NCBI GenBank assembly: GCA_029718625.1
Contig: JAINUF010000027.1
Span: forward strand, 3,084,676 to 3,148,675
Reading direction: 5' to 3'
Length of the DNA stretch: 64,000 nt
Source of the DNA: Synaphobranchus kaupii
Taxonomy: Eukaryota; Chordata; Actinopteri; Anguilliformes; Synaphobranchidae
Both the position numbers and the translations under genes were made by a program. Shown piece by piece: positions 39,355-53,210 of this stretch. The first letter of the stretch is position 1; every line of letters starts with the position of its first letter. Below the pieces are notes generated by a model that worked only from the letters and a program-made list of their open reading frames with translations, had not been told where the DNA came from and searched no databases.

Positions 39355-42090
39355 TTTGAGGCATCTTAGTCACATGTCACAGAAGCTATTGAAATGTTTG
39401 CATTTTAAATTTGAAGAAAAATTCATTCAAAATTTACAAATGGAAAATTTAAAAATTAATCAACTGTATATTTGAGCTATAACGTCTTTGACAACACTAA
39501 AATTGGTTTGAGGCATGCGTCTTCATCATATGTCACAGAAGCTATTGAAATTTTAGTGCTTTTATTTTGAATAAAAATCTATTTAAAATTTACAAAAGGA
39601 AAATTCGAAAAAGCATTGCTTGTAAATTGGAGAATGTATCTCACTACATTACAGTTGGTTTGAGGCATCTTAGTCACATGTCACAGAAGCTATTGAAATG
39701 TTTGCATTTTAAATTTGAAGAAAAATTCATTTAAAATTTACAAACGGAAATTTTAAAAATTAATCAACTGTATATTTGAGCTATAATGACTTTGACAACA
39801 CTAAAATTGGTTTGAGGCATGCGTCTTCATCATATGTCACAGAAGCTATTGAAATTTTAGTGCTTTTATTTAGAATAAAAATCTATTTAAAATTTACAAA
39901 AGGAAAATTGGAAAAAGCATTGCTTGTAAATTGGAGAATGCATCTGACAACATTACAGTTGGTTTGAGGCATCTTAGTCACATGTCACAGAAGCTATTGA
40001 AATGTTTGCATTTTAAATTTGAAGAAAAATTCATTCAAAATTTACAAATGGAAAATTTTAAAATTAATCAACTGTATATTTGAGCTATAATGTCTTTGAC
40101 AACACTAAAATTGGTTTGAGGCGTGCGTCTTCATCATATGTCACAGAAGCTATTGAAATTTTAGTGCTTTTATTTTGAATAAAAATCTATTTAAAATTTA
40201 CAAAAGGAAAATTCGAAAAAGCATTGCTTGTAAATTGGAGAATGTATCTCACAACATTACAGTTGGTTTGAGGCATCTTAGTCACATGTCACAGAAGCTA
40301 TTGAAATGTTTGCATTTTAAATTTGAAGAAAAATTCATTTAAAATTTAAAAACGGAAATTTTAAAAATTAATCAACTGTATATTTGAGCTATAATGACTT
40401 TGACAACACTAAAATTGGTTTGAGGCATGCGTCTTCATCATATGTCACAGAAGCTATTGAAATTTTAGTGCTTTTATTTTGAATAAAAATCTATTTAAAA
40501 TTTACAAAAGGAAAATTGGAAAAAGCATTGCTTGTAAATTGGAGAATGCATCTGACAACATTACAGTTGGTTTGAGGCATCTTAGTCACATGTCACAGAA
40601 GCTATTGAAATGTTTGCATTTTAAATTTGAAGAAAAATTCATTCAAAATTTACAAATGGAAAATTTTAAAATTAATCAACTGTATATTTGAGCTATAATG
40701 TCTTTGACAACACTAAAATTGGTTTGAGGCGTGCGTCTTCATCATATGTCACAGAAGCTATTGAAATTTTAGTGCTTTTATTTTGAATAAAAATCTATTT
40801 AAAATTTACAAAAGGAAAATTGGAAAAAGCATTGCTTGTAAATTGGAGAATGCATCTGACAACATTACAGTTGGTTTGAGGCATCTTAGTCACATGTCAC
40901 AGAAGCTATTGAAATGTTTGCATTTTAAATTTGAAGAAAAATTCATTTAAAATTTAAAAACGGAAATTTTAAAAATTAATCAACTGTATATTTGAGCTAT
41001 AATGACTTTGACAACACTAAAATTGGTTTGAGGCATGCGTCTTCATCATATGTCACAGAAGCTATTGAAATTTTAGTGCTTTTATTTTGAATAAAAATCT
41101 ATTTAAAATTTACAAAAGGAAAATTGGAAAAAGCATTGCTTGTAAATTGGAGAATGTATCTGACAACATTACAGTTGGTCTGAGGCATCTTAGTCACATG
41201 TCACAGAAGCTATTGAAAGGTTTGCATTTTAAATTTGAAGAAAAATTCATTCAAAATTTACAAATGGAAAATTAAAAAATGAATCAACTGTATATTTGAG
41301 CTATAATGTCTTTGACAACACTGAAATTGGTTTGAGGCATGCGTCTTCATCATATATCACAGAAGCTATTGAAATTTTAGTGCTTTTATTTTGAATAAAA
41401 ATCTATTTAAAATTTACAAAAGGAAAATTCGAAAAAGCATTGCTTGTAAATTGGAGAATGTATCTCACAACATTACAGTTGGTTTGAGGCATCTTAGTCA
41501 CATGTCACAGAAGCTATTGAAATGTTTGCATTTTAAATTTGAAGAAAAATTCATTTAAAATTTAAAAACGGAAATTTTAAAAATGAATCAACTGTATATT
41601 TGAGCTATAATGACTTTGACAACACTAAAATTGGTTTGAGGCATGCGTCTTCATCATATGTCACAGAAGCTATTGAAATTTTAGTGCTTTTATTTTGAAT
41701 AAAAATCTATTTAAAATTTACAAAAGGAAAATTGGAAAAAGCATTGCTTGTAAATTGGAGAATGTATCTGACAACATTACAGTTGGTCTGAGGCATCTTA
41801 GTCACATGTCACAGAAGCTATTGAAAGGTTTGCATTTTAAATTTGAAGAAAAATTCATTCAAAATTTACAAATCGAAAATTAAAAAATGAATCAACTGTA
41901 TATTTGAGCTATAATGTCTTTGACAACACTGAAATTGGTTTGAGGCATGCGTCTTCATCATATGTCACAGAAGCCATTGAAATTTTAGTGCTTTTATTTA
42001 GAATAAAAATCTATTTAAAATTTACAAAAGGAAAATTGGAAAAAGCATTGCTTGTAAATTGGAGAATGTATCTGACAACATTACAGTTGG

Positions 42091-42669
42091 TTTGAGGCAT
42101 CTTAGTCACATGTCACAGAAGCTATTGAAATGTTAGCATTTTAAAAATTCACTTAAAATTTACAAACGGAAAATTAAAAAAATAATCAACTGTATATTTG
42201 AGCTATAATGTCTTTGACAACAGTAAAATTATTTTGAGGCGTGCGTCTTCATCATATATCTCAGAAGCTATTGAAATTTTAGTAGTTTAATTTTGAAGAA
42301 AAATAAAAAATATATATTCATGAGAGGGAAATTTGAGCTATACTCTCTCTGACAACAGTCAATTTGCTGTGAGGTATCTTGGTCACATGACACAAAAACT
42401 ATTGACATTTTAGTGTATTTATTTTGAAGAAAAATTCCTTTAAAATATACAAAGGCAAAATTTGAAAAATAATCAGTTGTAGATTTGAGGTATCCTGTCT
42501 CTGACAACAGGCAACTTGGTTTGAGGTGTCTTGGTCACATGTTACAGAAACTATTAACATTTTATTGTGTTTATTTCGAAGAATAAATCCTCTAAAATAT
42601 ACAAAAGGAAAATTGCAAAAAGCATAGCTTGTAAATTGGAGAAGTAATGTATCTGACAAAATTATTTGG
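42091..42669 (+). repeat. C cassette, C1 142 bp with plain A head
   Basis: The C1 head is gaggcatcttag, an ordinary A head, unlike the gacgcatcttgg of other 142-bp C1 copies. This suggests a separate A/C1 exchange or a correction of the head. Confidence 0.9.
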
Positions 42670-44488
42670 TTTGAGGCATCTTAGTCACATGTCACAGAAG
42701 CTATTGAAATTTTAGTGCTTTTATTTTGAATAAAAATCTATTTAAAATTTACAAAAGGAAAATTGGAAAAAGCATTGCTTGTAAATTGGAGAATGCATCT
42801 GACAACATTACAGTTGGTTTGAGGCATCTTACTCACATGTCACAGAAGCTATTGAAATGTTTGCATTTTAAATTTGAAGAAAAATTCATTCAAAATTTAC
42901 AAATGGAAAATTTAAAAATTAATCAACTGTATATTTGAGCTATAACGTCTTTGACAACACTAAAATTGGTTTGAGGCATGCGTCTTCATCATATGTCACA
43001 GAAGCTATTGAAATTTTAGTGCTTTTATTTTGAATAAAAATCTATTTAAAATTTACAAAAGGAAAATTCGAAAAAGCATTGCTTGTAAATTGGAGAATGT
43101 ATCTCACTACATTACAGTTGGTTTGAGGCATCTTAGTCACATGTCACAGAAGCTATTGAAATGTTTGCATTTTAAATTTGAAGAAAAATTCATTTAAAAT
43201 TTACAAACGGAAATTTTAAAAATTAATCAACTGTATATTTGAGCTATAATGACTTTGACAACACTAAAATTGGTTTGAGGCATGTGTCTTCATCATATGT
43301 CACAGAAGCTATTGAAATTTTAGTGCTTTTATTTAGAATAAAAATCTATTTAAAATTTACAAAAGGAAAATTGGAAAAAGCATTGCTTGTAAATTGGAGA
43401 ATGCATCTGACAACATTACAGTTGGTTTGAGGCATCTTAGTCACATGTCACAGAAGCTATTGAAATGTTTGCATTTTAAATTTGAAGAAAAATTCATTCA
43501 AAATTTACAAATGGAAAATTTTAAAATTAATCAACTGTATATTTGAGCTATAATGTCTTTGACAACACTAAAATTGGTTTGAGGCGTGCGTCTTCATCAT
43601 ATGTCACAGAAGCTATTGAAATTTTAGTGCTTTTATTTTGAATAAAAATCTATTTAAAATTTACAAAAGGAAAATTCGAAAAAGCATTGCTTGTAAATTG
43701 GAGAATGTATCTCACAACATTACAGTTGGTTTGAGGCATCTTAGTCACATGTCACAGAAGCTATTGAAATGTTTGCATTTTAAATTTGAAGAAAAATTCA
43801 TTTAAAATTTAAAAACGGAAATTTTAAAAATTAATCAACTGTATATTTGAGCTATAATGACTTTGACAACACTAAAATTGGTTTGAGGCATGCGTCTTCA
43901 TCATATGTCACAGAAGCTATTGAAATTTTAGTGCTTTTATTTTGAATAAAAATCTATTTAAAATTTACAAAAGGAAAATTGGAAAAAGCATTGCTTGTAA
44001 ATTGGAGAATGCATCTGACAACATTACAGTTGGTTTGAGGCATCTTAGTCACATGTCACAGAAGCTATTGAAATGTTTGCATTTTAAATTTGAAGAAAAA
44101 TTCATTCAAAATTTACAAATGGAAAATTTAAAAATTAATCAACTGTATATTTGAGCTATAATGTCTTTGACAACACTAAAATTGGTTTGAGGCGTGCGTC
44201 TTCATCATATGTCACAGAGCTATTGAAATTTTAGTGCTTTTATTTTGAATAAAAATCTATTTAAAATTTACAAAAGGAAAATTTGAAAAAGCATTGCTTG
44301 TAAATTGGAGAATGTATCTGACAACATTACAGTTGGTTTGAGGGATCTTAGTCACATGTCACAGAAGCTATTGAAATGTTTGCATTTTAAATTTGAAGAA
44401 AAATTCATTTAAAATTTACTAACGGAAAATTAAAAAATTAATCAACTGTATATTTGAGCTATAATGTCTTTGACAACACTAAAATTGG
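42670..44488 (+). repeat. H + 11 A/B monomers, one base short
   Basis: 1819 = 148 + 11 x 152 minus 1; the lost base is the A in cacagagc at 44211-44220. Confidence 0.9.
44211..44220 (+). other. Single-base deletion in the core (second copy)
   Basis: gtcacagagc, the same lesion as 15180-15189. The following monomer has tactaacgg rather than tactaaagg, so the two lineages have since differed or recombined. Confidence 0.9.
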
Positions 44489-45071
44489 TTTGAGGCGTGC
44501 GTCTTCATCATATGTCACAGAAGCTATTGAAATGTTAGCATTTTAAAAATTCACTTAAAATTTACAAACGGAAAATTAAAAAAATAATCAACTGTATATT
44601 TGAGCTATAATGTCTTTGACAACAGTAAAATTATTTTGAGGCGTGCGTCTTCATCATATATCTCAGAAGCTATTGAAATTTTAGTAGTTTAATTTTGAAG
44701 AAAAATAAAAAATATATATTCATGAGAGGGAAATTTGAGCTATACTCTCTCTGACAACAGTCAATTTGCTGTGAGGTATCTTGGTCACATGACACAAAAA
44801 CTATTGACATTTTAGTGTATTTATTTTGAAGAAAAATTCCTTTAAAATATACAAAGGCAAAATTTGAAAAATAATCAGTTGTAGATTTGAGGTATCCTGT
44901 CTCTGACAACAGGCAACTTGGTTTGAGGTGTCTTGGTCACATGTTACAGAAACTATTAACATTTTATTGTGTTTATTTCGAAGAATAAATCCTCTAAAAT
45001 ATACAAAAGGAAAATTGCAAAAAGCATAGCTTGTAAATTGGAGAAGTAATGTATCTGACAAAATTATTTGG
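44489..45071 (+). repeat. C cassette, C1 146 bp
   Basis: D3 copy of 35309-35891; begins a third exact 2,403-bp unit (44489-46891). Confidence 0.92.
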
Positions 45072-46891
45072 TTTGAGGCATCTTAGTCACATGTCACAGA
45101 AGCTATTGAAATTTTAGTGCTTTTATTTTGAATAAAAATCTATTTAAAATTTACAAAAGGAAAATTGGAAAAAGCATTGCTTGTAAATTGGAGAATGCAT
45201 CTGACAACATTACAGTTGGTTTGAGGCATCTTACTCACATGTCACAGAAGCTATTGAAATGTTTGCATTTTAAATTTGAAGAAAAATTCATTCAAAATTT
45301 ACAAATGGAAAATTTAAAAATTAATCAACTGTATATTTGAGCTATAACGTCTTTGACAACACTAAAATTGGTTTGAGGCATGCGTCTTCATCATATGTCA
45401 CAGAAGCTATTGAAATTTTAGTGCTTTTATTTTGAATAAAAATCTATTTAAAATTTACAAAAGGAAAATTCGAAAAAGCATTGCTTGTAAATTGGAGAAT
45501 GTATCTCAGTACATTACAGTTGGTTTGAGGCATCTTAGTCACATGTCACAGAAGCTATTGAAATGTTTGCATTTTAAATTTGAAGAAAAATTCATTTAAA
45601 ATTTACAAACGGAAATTTTAAAAATTAATCAACTGTATATTTGAGCTATAATGACTTTGACAACACTAAAATTGGTTTGAGGCATGCGTCTTCATCATAT
45701 GTCACAGAAGCTATTGAAATTTTAGTGCTTTTATTTAGAATAAAAATCTATTTAAAATTTACAAAAGGAAAATTGGAAAAAGCATTGCTTGTAAATTGGA
45801 GAATGCATCTGACAACATTACAGTTGGTTTGAGGCATCTTAGTCACATGTCACAGAAGCTATTGAAATGTTTGCATTTTAAATTTGAAGAAAAATTCATT
45901 CAAAATTTACAAATGGAAAATTTTAAAATTAATCAACTGTATATTTGAGCTATAATGTCTTTGACAACACTAAAATTGGTTTGAGGCATGCGTCTTCATC
46001 ATATGTCACAGAAGCTATTGAAATTTTAGTGCTTTTATTTTGAATAAAAATCTATTTAAAATTTACAAAAGGAAAATTCGAAAAAGCATTGCTTGTAAAT
46101 TGGAGAATGTATCTCACAACATTACAGTTGGTTTGAGGCATCTTAGTCACATGTCACAGAAGCTATTGAAATGTTTGCATTTTAAATTTGAAGAAAAATT
46201 CATTTAAAATTTAAAAACGGAAATTTTAAAAATTAATCAACTGTATATTTGAGCTATAATGACTTTGACAACACTAAAATTGGTTTGAGGCATGCGTCTT
46301 CATCATATGTCACAGAAGCTATTGAAATTTTAGTGCTTTTATTTTGAATAAAAATCTATTTAAAATTTACAAAAGGAAAATTGGAAAAAGCATTGCTTGT
46401 AAATTGGAGAATGCATCTGACAACATTACAGTTGGTTTGAGGCATCTTAGTCACATGTCACAGAAGCTATTGAAATGTTTGCATTTTAAATTTGAAGAAA
46501 AATTCATTCAAAATTTACAAATGGAAAATTTAAAAATTAATCAACTGTATATTTGAGCTATAATGTCTTTGACAACACTAAAATTGGTTTGAGGCGTGCG
46601 TCTTCATCATATGTCACAGAAGCTATTGAAATTTTAGTGCTTTTATTTTGAATAAAAATCTATTTAAAATTTACAAAAGGAAAATTTGAAAAAGCATTGC
46701 TTGTAAATTGGAGAATGTATCTGACAACATTACAGTTGGTTTGAGGGATCTTAGTCACATGTCACAGAAGCTATTGAAATGTTTGCATTTTAAATTTGAA
46801 GAAAAATTCATTTAAAATTTACTAACGGAAAATTAAAAAATTAATCAACTGTATATTTGAGCTATAATGTCTTTGACAACACTAAAATTGG
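45072..46891 (+). repeat. H + 11 A/B monomers
   Basis: 1820 = 148 + 11 x 152. Includes ctcagtac near 45506. Confidence 0.9.
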
Positions 46892-47474
46892 TTTGAGGCG
46901 TGCGTCTTCATCATATGTCACAGAAGCTATTGAAATGTTAGCATTTTAAAAATTCACTTAAAATTTACAAACGGAAAATTAAAAAAATAATCAACTGTAT
47001 ATTTGAGCTATAATGTCTTTGACAACAGTAAAATTATTTTGAGGCGTGCGTCTTCATCATATATCTCAGAAGCTATTGAAATTTTAGTAGTTTAATTTTG
47101 AAGAAAAATAAAAAATATATATTCATGAGAGGGAAATTTGAGCTATACTCTCTCTGACAACAGTCAATTTGCTGTGAGGTATCTTGGTCACATGACACAA
47201 AAACTATTGACATTTTAGTGTATTTATTTTGAAGAAAAATTCCTTTAAAATATACAAAGGCAAAATTTGAAAAATAATCAGTTGTAGATTTGAGGTATCC
47301 TGTCTCTGACAACAGGCAACTTGGTTTGAGGTGTCTTGGTCACATGTTACAGAAACTATTAACATTTTATTGTGTTTATTTCGAAGAATAAATCCTCTAA
47401 AATATACAAAAGGAAAATTGCAAAAAGCATAGCTTGTAAATTGGAGAAGTAATGTATCTGACAAAATTATTTGG
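46892..47474 (+). repeat. C cassette, C1 146 bp
   Basis: D3 copy of 37712-38294; spaced 3315 bp (22 monomers) from the next cassette. Confidence 0.92.
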
Positions 47475-50206
47475 TTTGAGGCATCTTAGTCACATGTCAC
47501 AGAAGCTATTGAAATTTTAGTGCTTTTATTTTGAATAAAAATCTATTTAAAATTTACAAAAGGAAAATTGGAAAAAGCATTGCTTGTAAATTGGAGAATG
47601 CATCTGACAACATTACAGTTGGTTTGAGGCATCTTAGTCACATGTCACAGAAGCTATTGAAATGTTTGCATTTTAAATTTGAAGAAAAATTCATTCAAAA
47701 TTTACAAATGGAAAATTTAAAAATTAATCAACTGTATATTTGAGCTATAACGTCTTTGACAACACTAACATTGGTTTGAGGCATGCGTCTTCATCATATG
47801 TCACAGAAGCTATTGAAATTTTAGTGCTTTTATTTTGAATAAAAATCTATTTAAAATTTACAAAAGGAAAATTCGAAAAAGCATTGCTTGTAAATTGGAG
47901 AATGTATCTCACAACATTACAGTTGGTTTGAGGCATCTTAGTCACATGTCACAGAAGCTATTGAAATGTTTGCATTTTAAATTTGAAGAAAAATTCATTT
48001 AAAATTTACAAACGGAAATTTAAAAAATTAATCAACTGTATATTTGAGCTATAATGACTTTGACAACACTAAAATTGGTTTGAGGCATGCGTCTTCATCA
48101 TATGTCACAGAAGCTATTGAAATTTTAGTGCTTTTATTTTGAATAAAAATCTATTTAAAATTTACAAAAGGAAAATTGGAAAAAGCATTGCTTGTAAATT
48201 GGAGAATGCATCTGACAACATTACAGTTGGTTTGAGGCATCTTAGTCACATGTCACAGAAGCTATTGAAATGTTTGCATTTTAAATTTGAAGAAAAATTC
48301 ATTCAAAATTTACAAATGGAAAATTTAAAAATTAATCAACTGTGTATTTGAGCTATAACATCTTTGACAACACTAAAATTGGTTTGAGGCATGCGTCTTC
48401 ATCATATGTCACAGAAGCTATTGAAATTTTAGTGCTTTTATTTTGAATAAAAATCTATTTAAAATTTACAAAAGGAAAATTGGAAAAAGCATTGCTTGTA
48501 AATTGGAGAATGTATCTGACAACATTACAGTTGGTTTGAGGCATCTTAGTCACATGTCACAGAAGCTATTGAAATGTTTGCATTTTAAATTTGAAGAAAA
48601 ATTCATTCAAAATTTACAAATGGAAAATTTAAAAATGAATCAACTGTATATTTGAGCTATAACGTCTTTGACAACACTAAAATTGGTTTGAGGCATGCGT
48701 CTTCATCATATGTCACAGAAGCTATTGAAATTTTAGTGCTTTTATTTTGAATAAAAATCTATTTAAAATTTACAAAAGGAAAATTCGAAAAAGCATTGCT
48801 TGTAAATTGGAGAATGTATCTCACTACATTACAGTTGGTTTGAGGCATCTTAGTCACATGTCACAGAAGCTATTGAAATGTTTGCATTTTAAATTTGAAG
48901 AAAAATTCATTTAAAATTTACAAACGGAAATTTTAAAAATTAATCAACTGTATATTTGAGCTATAATGACTTTGACAACACTAAAATTGGTTTGAGGCAT
49001 GCGTCTTCATCATATGTCACAGAAGCTATTGAAATTTTAGTGCTTTTATTTAGAATAAAAATCTATTTAAAATTTACAAAAGGAAAATTGGAAAAAGCAT
49101 TGCTTGTAAATTGGAGAATGCATCTGACAACATTACAGTTGGTTTGAGGCATCTTAGTCACATGTCACAGAAGCTATTGAAATGTTTGCATTTTAAATTT
49201 GAAGAAAAATTCATTCAAAATTTACAAATGGAAAATTTTAAAATTAATCAACTGTATATTTGAGCTATAATGTCTTTGACAACACTAAAATTGGTTTGAG
49301 GCGTGCGTCTTCATCATATGTCACAGAAGCTATTGAAATTTTAGTGCTTTTATTTTGAATAAAAATCTATTTAAAATTTACAAAAGGAAAATTCGAAAAA
49401 GCATTGCTTGTAAATTGGAGAATGTATCTCACAACATTACAGTTGGTTTGAGGCATCTTAGTCACATGTCACAGAAGCTATTGAAATGTTTGCATTTTAA
49501 ATTTGAAGAAAAATTCATTTAAAATTTAAAAACGGAAATTTTAAAAATTAATCAACTGTATATTTGAGCTATAATGACTTTGACAACACTAAAATTGGTT
49601 TGAGGCATGCGTCTTCATCATATGTCACAGAAGCTATTGAAATTTTAGTGCTTTTATTTTGAATAAAAATCTATTTAAAATTTACAAAAGGAAAATTGGA
49701 AAAAGCATTGCTTGTAAATTGGAGAATGCATCTGACAACATTACAGTTGGTTTGAGGCATCTTAGTCACATGTCACAGAAGCTATTGAAATGTTTGCATT
49801 TTAAATTTGAAGAAAAATTCATTCAAAATTTACAAATGGAAAATTTAAAAATTAATCAACTGTATATTTGAGCTATAATGTCTTTGACAACACTAAAATT
49901 GGTTTGAGGCGTGCGTCTTCATCATATGTCACAGAAGCTATTGAAATTTTAGTGCTTTTATTTTGAATAAAAATCTATTTAAAATTTACAAAAGGAAAAT
50001 TTGAAAAAGCATTGCTTGTAAATTGGAGAATGTATCTGACAACATTACAGTTGGTTTGAGGGATCTTAGTCACATGTCACAGAAGCTATTGAAATGTTTG
50101 CATTTTAAATTTGAAGAAAAATTCATTTAAAATTTACTAACGGAAAATTAAAAAATTAATCAACTGTATATTTGAGCTATAATGTCTTTGACAACACTAA
50201 AATTGG
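47475..50206 (+). repeat. H + 17 A/B monomers
   Basis: The length of 2732 is exactly 148 + 17 x 152. The first 2.37 kb are D3 sequence; after 49847 it rejoins the series seen before 28560 and 46892. Confidence 0.9.
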
Positions 50207-50789
50207 TTTGAGGCGTGCGTCTTCATCATATGTCACAGAAGCTATTGAAATGTTAGCATTTTAAAAATTCACTTAAAATTTACAAACGGAAAATTAAAAA
50301 AATAATCAACTGTATATTTGAGCTATAATGTCTTTGACAACAGTAAAATTATTTTGAGGCGTGCGTCTTCATCATATATCTCAGAAGCTATTGAAATTTT
50401 AGTAGTTTAATTTTGAAGAAAAATAAAAAATATATATTCATGAGAGGGAAATTTGAGCTATACTCTCTCTGACAACAGTCAATTTGCTGTGAGGTATCTT
50501 GGTCACATGACACAAAAACTATTGACATTTTAGTGTATTTATTTTGAAGAAAAATTCCTTTAAAATATACAAAGGCAAAATTTGAAAAATAATCAGTTGT
50601 AGATTTGAGGTATCCTGTCTCTGACAACAGGCAACTTGGTTTGAGGTGTCTTGGTCACATGTTACAGAAACTATTAACATTTTATTGTGTTTATTTCGAA
50701 GAATAAATCCTCTAAAATATACAAAAGGAAAATTGCAAAAAGCATAGCTTGTAAATTGGAGAAGTAATGTATCTGACAAAATTATTTGG
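50207..50789 (+). repeat. C cassette, C1 146 bp
   Basis: Last B-headed cassette. After it there is no cassette for 5.7 kb, and the E set returns. Confidence 0.92.
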
Positions 50790-51386
50790 TTTGAGGCATC
50801 TTAGTCACATGTCACAGAAGCTATTGAAATTTTAGTGCTTTTATTTTGAATAAAAATCTATTTAAAATTTACAAAAGGAAAATTGGAAAAAGCATTGCTT
50901 GTAAATTGGAGAATGCATCTGACAACATTACAGTTGGTTTGAGGCATCTTACTCACATGTCACAGAAGCTATTGAAATGTTTGCATTTTAAATTTGAAGA
51001 AAAATTCATTCAAAATTTACAAATGGAAAATTTAAAAATTAATCAACTGTATATTTGAGCTATAACGTCTTTGACAACACTAAAATTGGTTTGAGGCATG
51101 CGTCTTCATCATATGTCACAGAAGCTATTGAAATTTTAGTGCTTTTATTTTGAATAAAAATCTATTTAAAATTTACAAAAGGAAAATTCGAAAAAGCATT
51201 GCTTGTAAATTGGAGAATGTATCTCACTACATTACAGTTGGTTTGAGGCATCTTAGTCACATGTCACAGAAGCTATTGAAATGTTTGCATTTTAAATTTG
51301 AAGAAAAATTCATTTAAAATTTACAAACGGAAATTTTAAAAATTAATCAACTGTATATTTGAGCTATAATGACTTTGACAACACTA

Positions 51387-53210
51387 AAATTGGTTTGAGG
51401 CATGCGTCTTCATCATATGTCACAGAAGCTATTGAAATTTTAGTGCTTTTATTTTGAATAAAAATCTATTTAAAATTTACAAAAGGAAAATTGGAAAAAG
51501 CATTGCTTGTAAATTGGAGAATGCATCTGACAACATTACAGTTGGTTTGAGGCATCTTAGTCACATGTTACAGAAGCTATTGAAATGTTTGCATTTTAAA
51601 TTTGAAGAAAAATTCATTCAAAATTTACAAATGGAAAATTTAAAAATTAATCAACTGTGTATTTGAGCTATAACATCTTTGACAACACTAAAATTGGTTT
51701 GAGGCATGCGTCTTCATCATATGTCACAGAAGCTATTGAAATTTTAGTGCTTTTATTTTGAATAAAAATCTATTTAAAATTTACAAAAGGAAAATTGGAA
51801 AAAGCATTGCTTGTAAATTGGAGAATGTATCTGACAACATTACAGTTGGTTTGAGGCATCTTAGTCACATGTCACAGAAGCTATTGAAAGGTTTGCATTT
51901 TAAATTTGAAGAAAAATTCATTCAAAATTTACAAATGGAAAATTAAAAAATGAATCAACTGTATATTTGAGCTATAATGTCTTTGACAACACTGAAATTG
52001 GTTTGAGGCATGCGTCTTCATCATATGTCACAGAAGCTATTGAAATTTTAGTGCTTTTATTTAGAATAAAAATCTATTTAAAATTTACAAAAGGAAAATT
52101 GGAAAAAGCATTGCTTGTAAATTGGAGAATGTATCTGACAACATTACAGTTGGTTTGAGGCATCTTAGTCACATGTCACAGAAGCTATTGAAATGTTTGC
52201 ATTTTAAATTTGAAGAAAAATTCATTCAAAATTTACAAATGGAAAATTTTAAAATTAATCAACTGTATATTTGAGCTATAATGTCTTTGACAACACTAAA
52301 ATTGGTTTGAGGCGTGCGTCTTAATCATATGTCACAGAAGCTATTGAAATTTTAGTGCTTTTATTTTGAATACAAATCTATTTAAAATTTACAAAAGGAA
52401 AATTGGAAAAAGCATTGCTTGTAAATTGGAGAATGTATCTGACAACATTACAGTTGGTTTGAGGCATCTTAGTCACATGTCACAGAAGCTATTGAAAGGT
52501 TTGCATTTTAAATTTGAAGAAAAATTCATTCAAAATTTACAAATGGAAAATTAAAAAATGAATCAACTGTATATTTGAGCTATAATGTCTTTGACAACAC
52601 TAAAATTGGTTTGAGGCATGCGTCTTCATCATATGTCACAGAAGCTATTGAAATTTTAGTGCTTTTATTTTGAATAAAAATCTATTTAAAATTTACAAAA
52701 GGAAAATTGGAAAAAGCATTGCTTGTAAATTGGAGAATGCATCTGACAACATTACAGTTGGTTTGAGGCATCTTAGTCACATGTTACAGAAGCTATTGAA
52801 ATGTTTGCATTTTAAATTTGAAGAAAAATTCATTCAAAATTTACAAATGGAAAATTTAAAAATTAATCAACTGTGTATTTGAGCTATAACATCTTTGACA
52901 ACACTAAAATTGGTTTGAGGCATGCGTCTTCATCATATGTCACAGAAGCTATTGAAATTTTAGTGCTTTTATTTTGAATAAAAATCTATTTAAAATTTAC
53001 AAAAGGAAAATTGGAAAAAGCATTGCTTGTAAATTGGAGAATGTATCTGACAACATTACAGTTGGTCTGAGGCATCTTAGTCACATGTCACAGAAGCTAT
53101 TGAAAGGTTTGCATTTTAAATTTGAAGAAAAATTCATTCAAAATTTACAAATGGAAAATTAAAAAATGAATCAACTGTATATTTGAGCTATAATGTCTTT
53201 GACAACACTG
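51387..53210 (+). repeat. 1,824-bp 12-monomer HOR, copy 1
   Basis: Exactly 12 x 152. Markers are gttacag A monomers, gcgtcttaatc and gaatacaaatc. The left edge follows the actaaaatt/actgaaatt mismatch. Confidence 0.82.

Larger units (their letters stand above)
35105..40666 (+). repeat. Duplicated segment D3, left copy (5.6 kb)
   Basis: Pairs with 44285-49846 at offset 9180. First mismatches outside are 35104/44284 (c/t) and 40667/49847 (t/a). Four internal mismatches noticed: 36413/45593, 38761/47941, 38842/48022 and 39457/48637. It overlaps the D2 right copy, so part of this sequence exists in three closely related copies. Confidence 0.87.
38295..42090 (+). repeat. H + 12 AB dimers (25 monomers)
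   Basis: The length of 3796 is exactly 148 + 24 x 152. Near 38589 it has actaacattgg, shared with 47769. tctgagg-headed A monomers sit at 41179 and 41787, 608 bp apart, so the 912-bp unit is here shortened by one dimer. Private changes: aaatcgaaaatt near 41873 and gaagccattg near 41974. Confidence 0.9.
44489..46891 (+). repeat. 2,403-bp 16-monomer HOR unit
   Basis: Cassette (583) plus H and 11 A/B monomers (1820), same order as 26157-28559 and 35309-37711. Confidence 0.85.
44285..49846 (+). repeat. Duplicated segment D3, right copy (5.6 kb)
   Basis: Counterpart of 35105-40666 at offset 9180. Changes against the left copy: gtcacatg for atcacatg at 47941, ggaaatttaaaaaatt for ggaaattttaaaaatt at 48022, aaaatgaatc for aaaattaatc at 48637. 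Confidence 0.87.
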
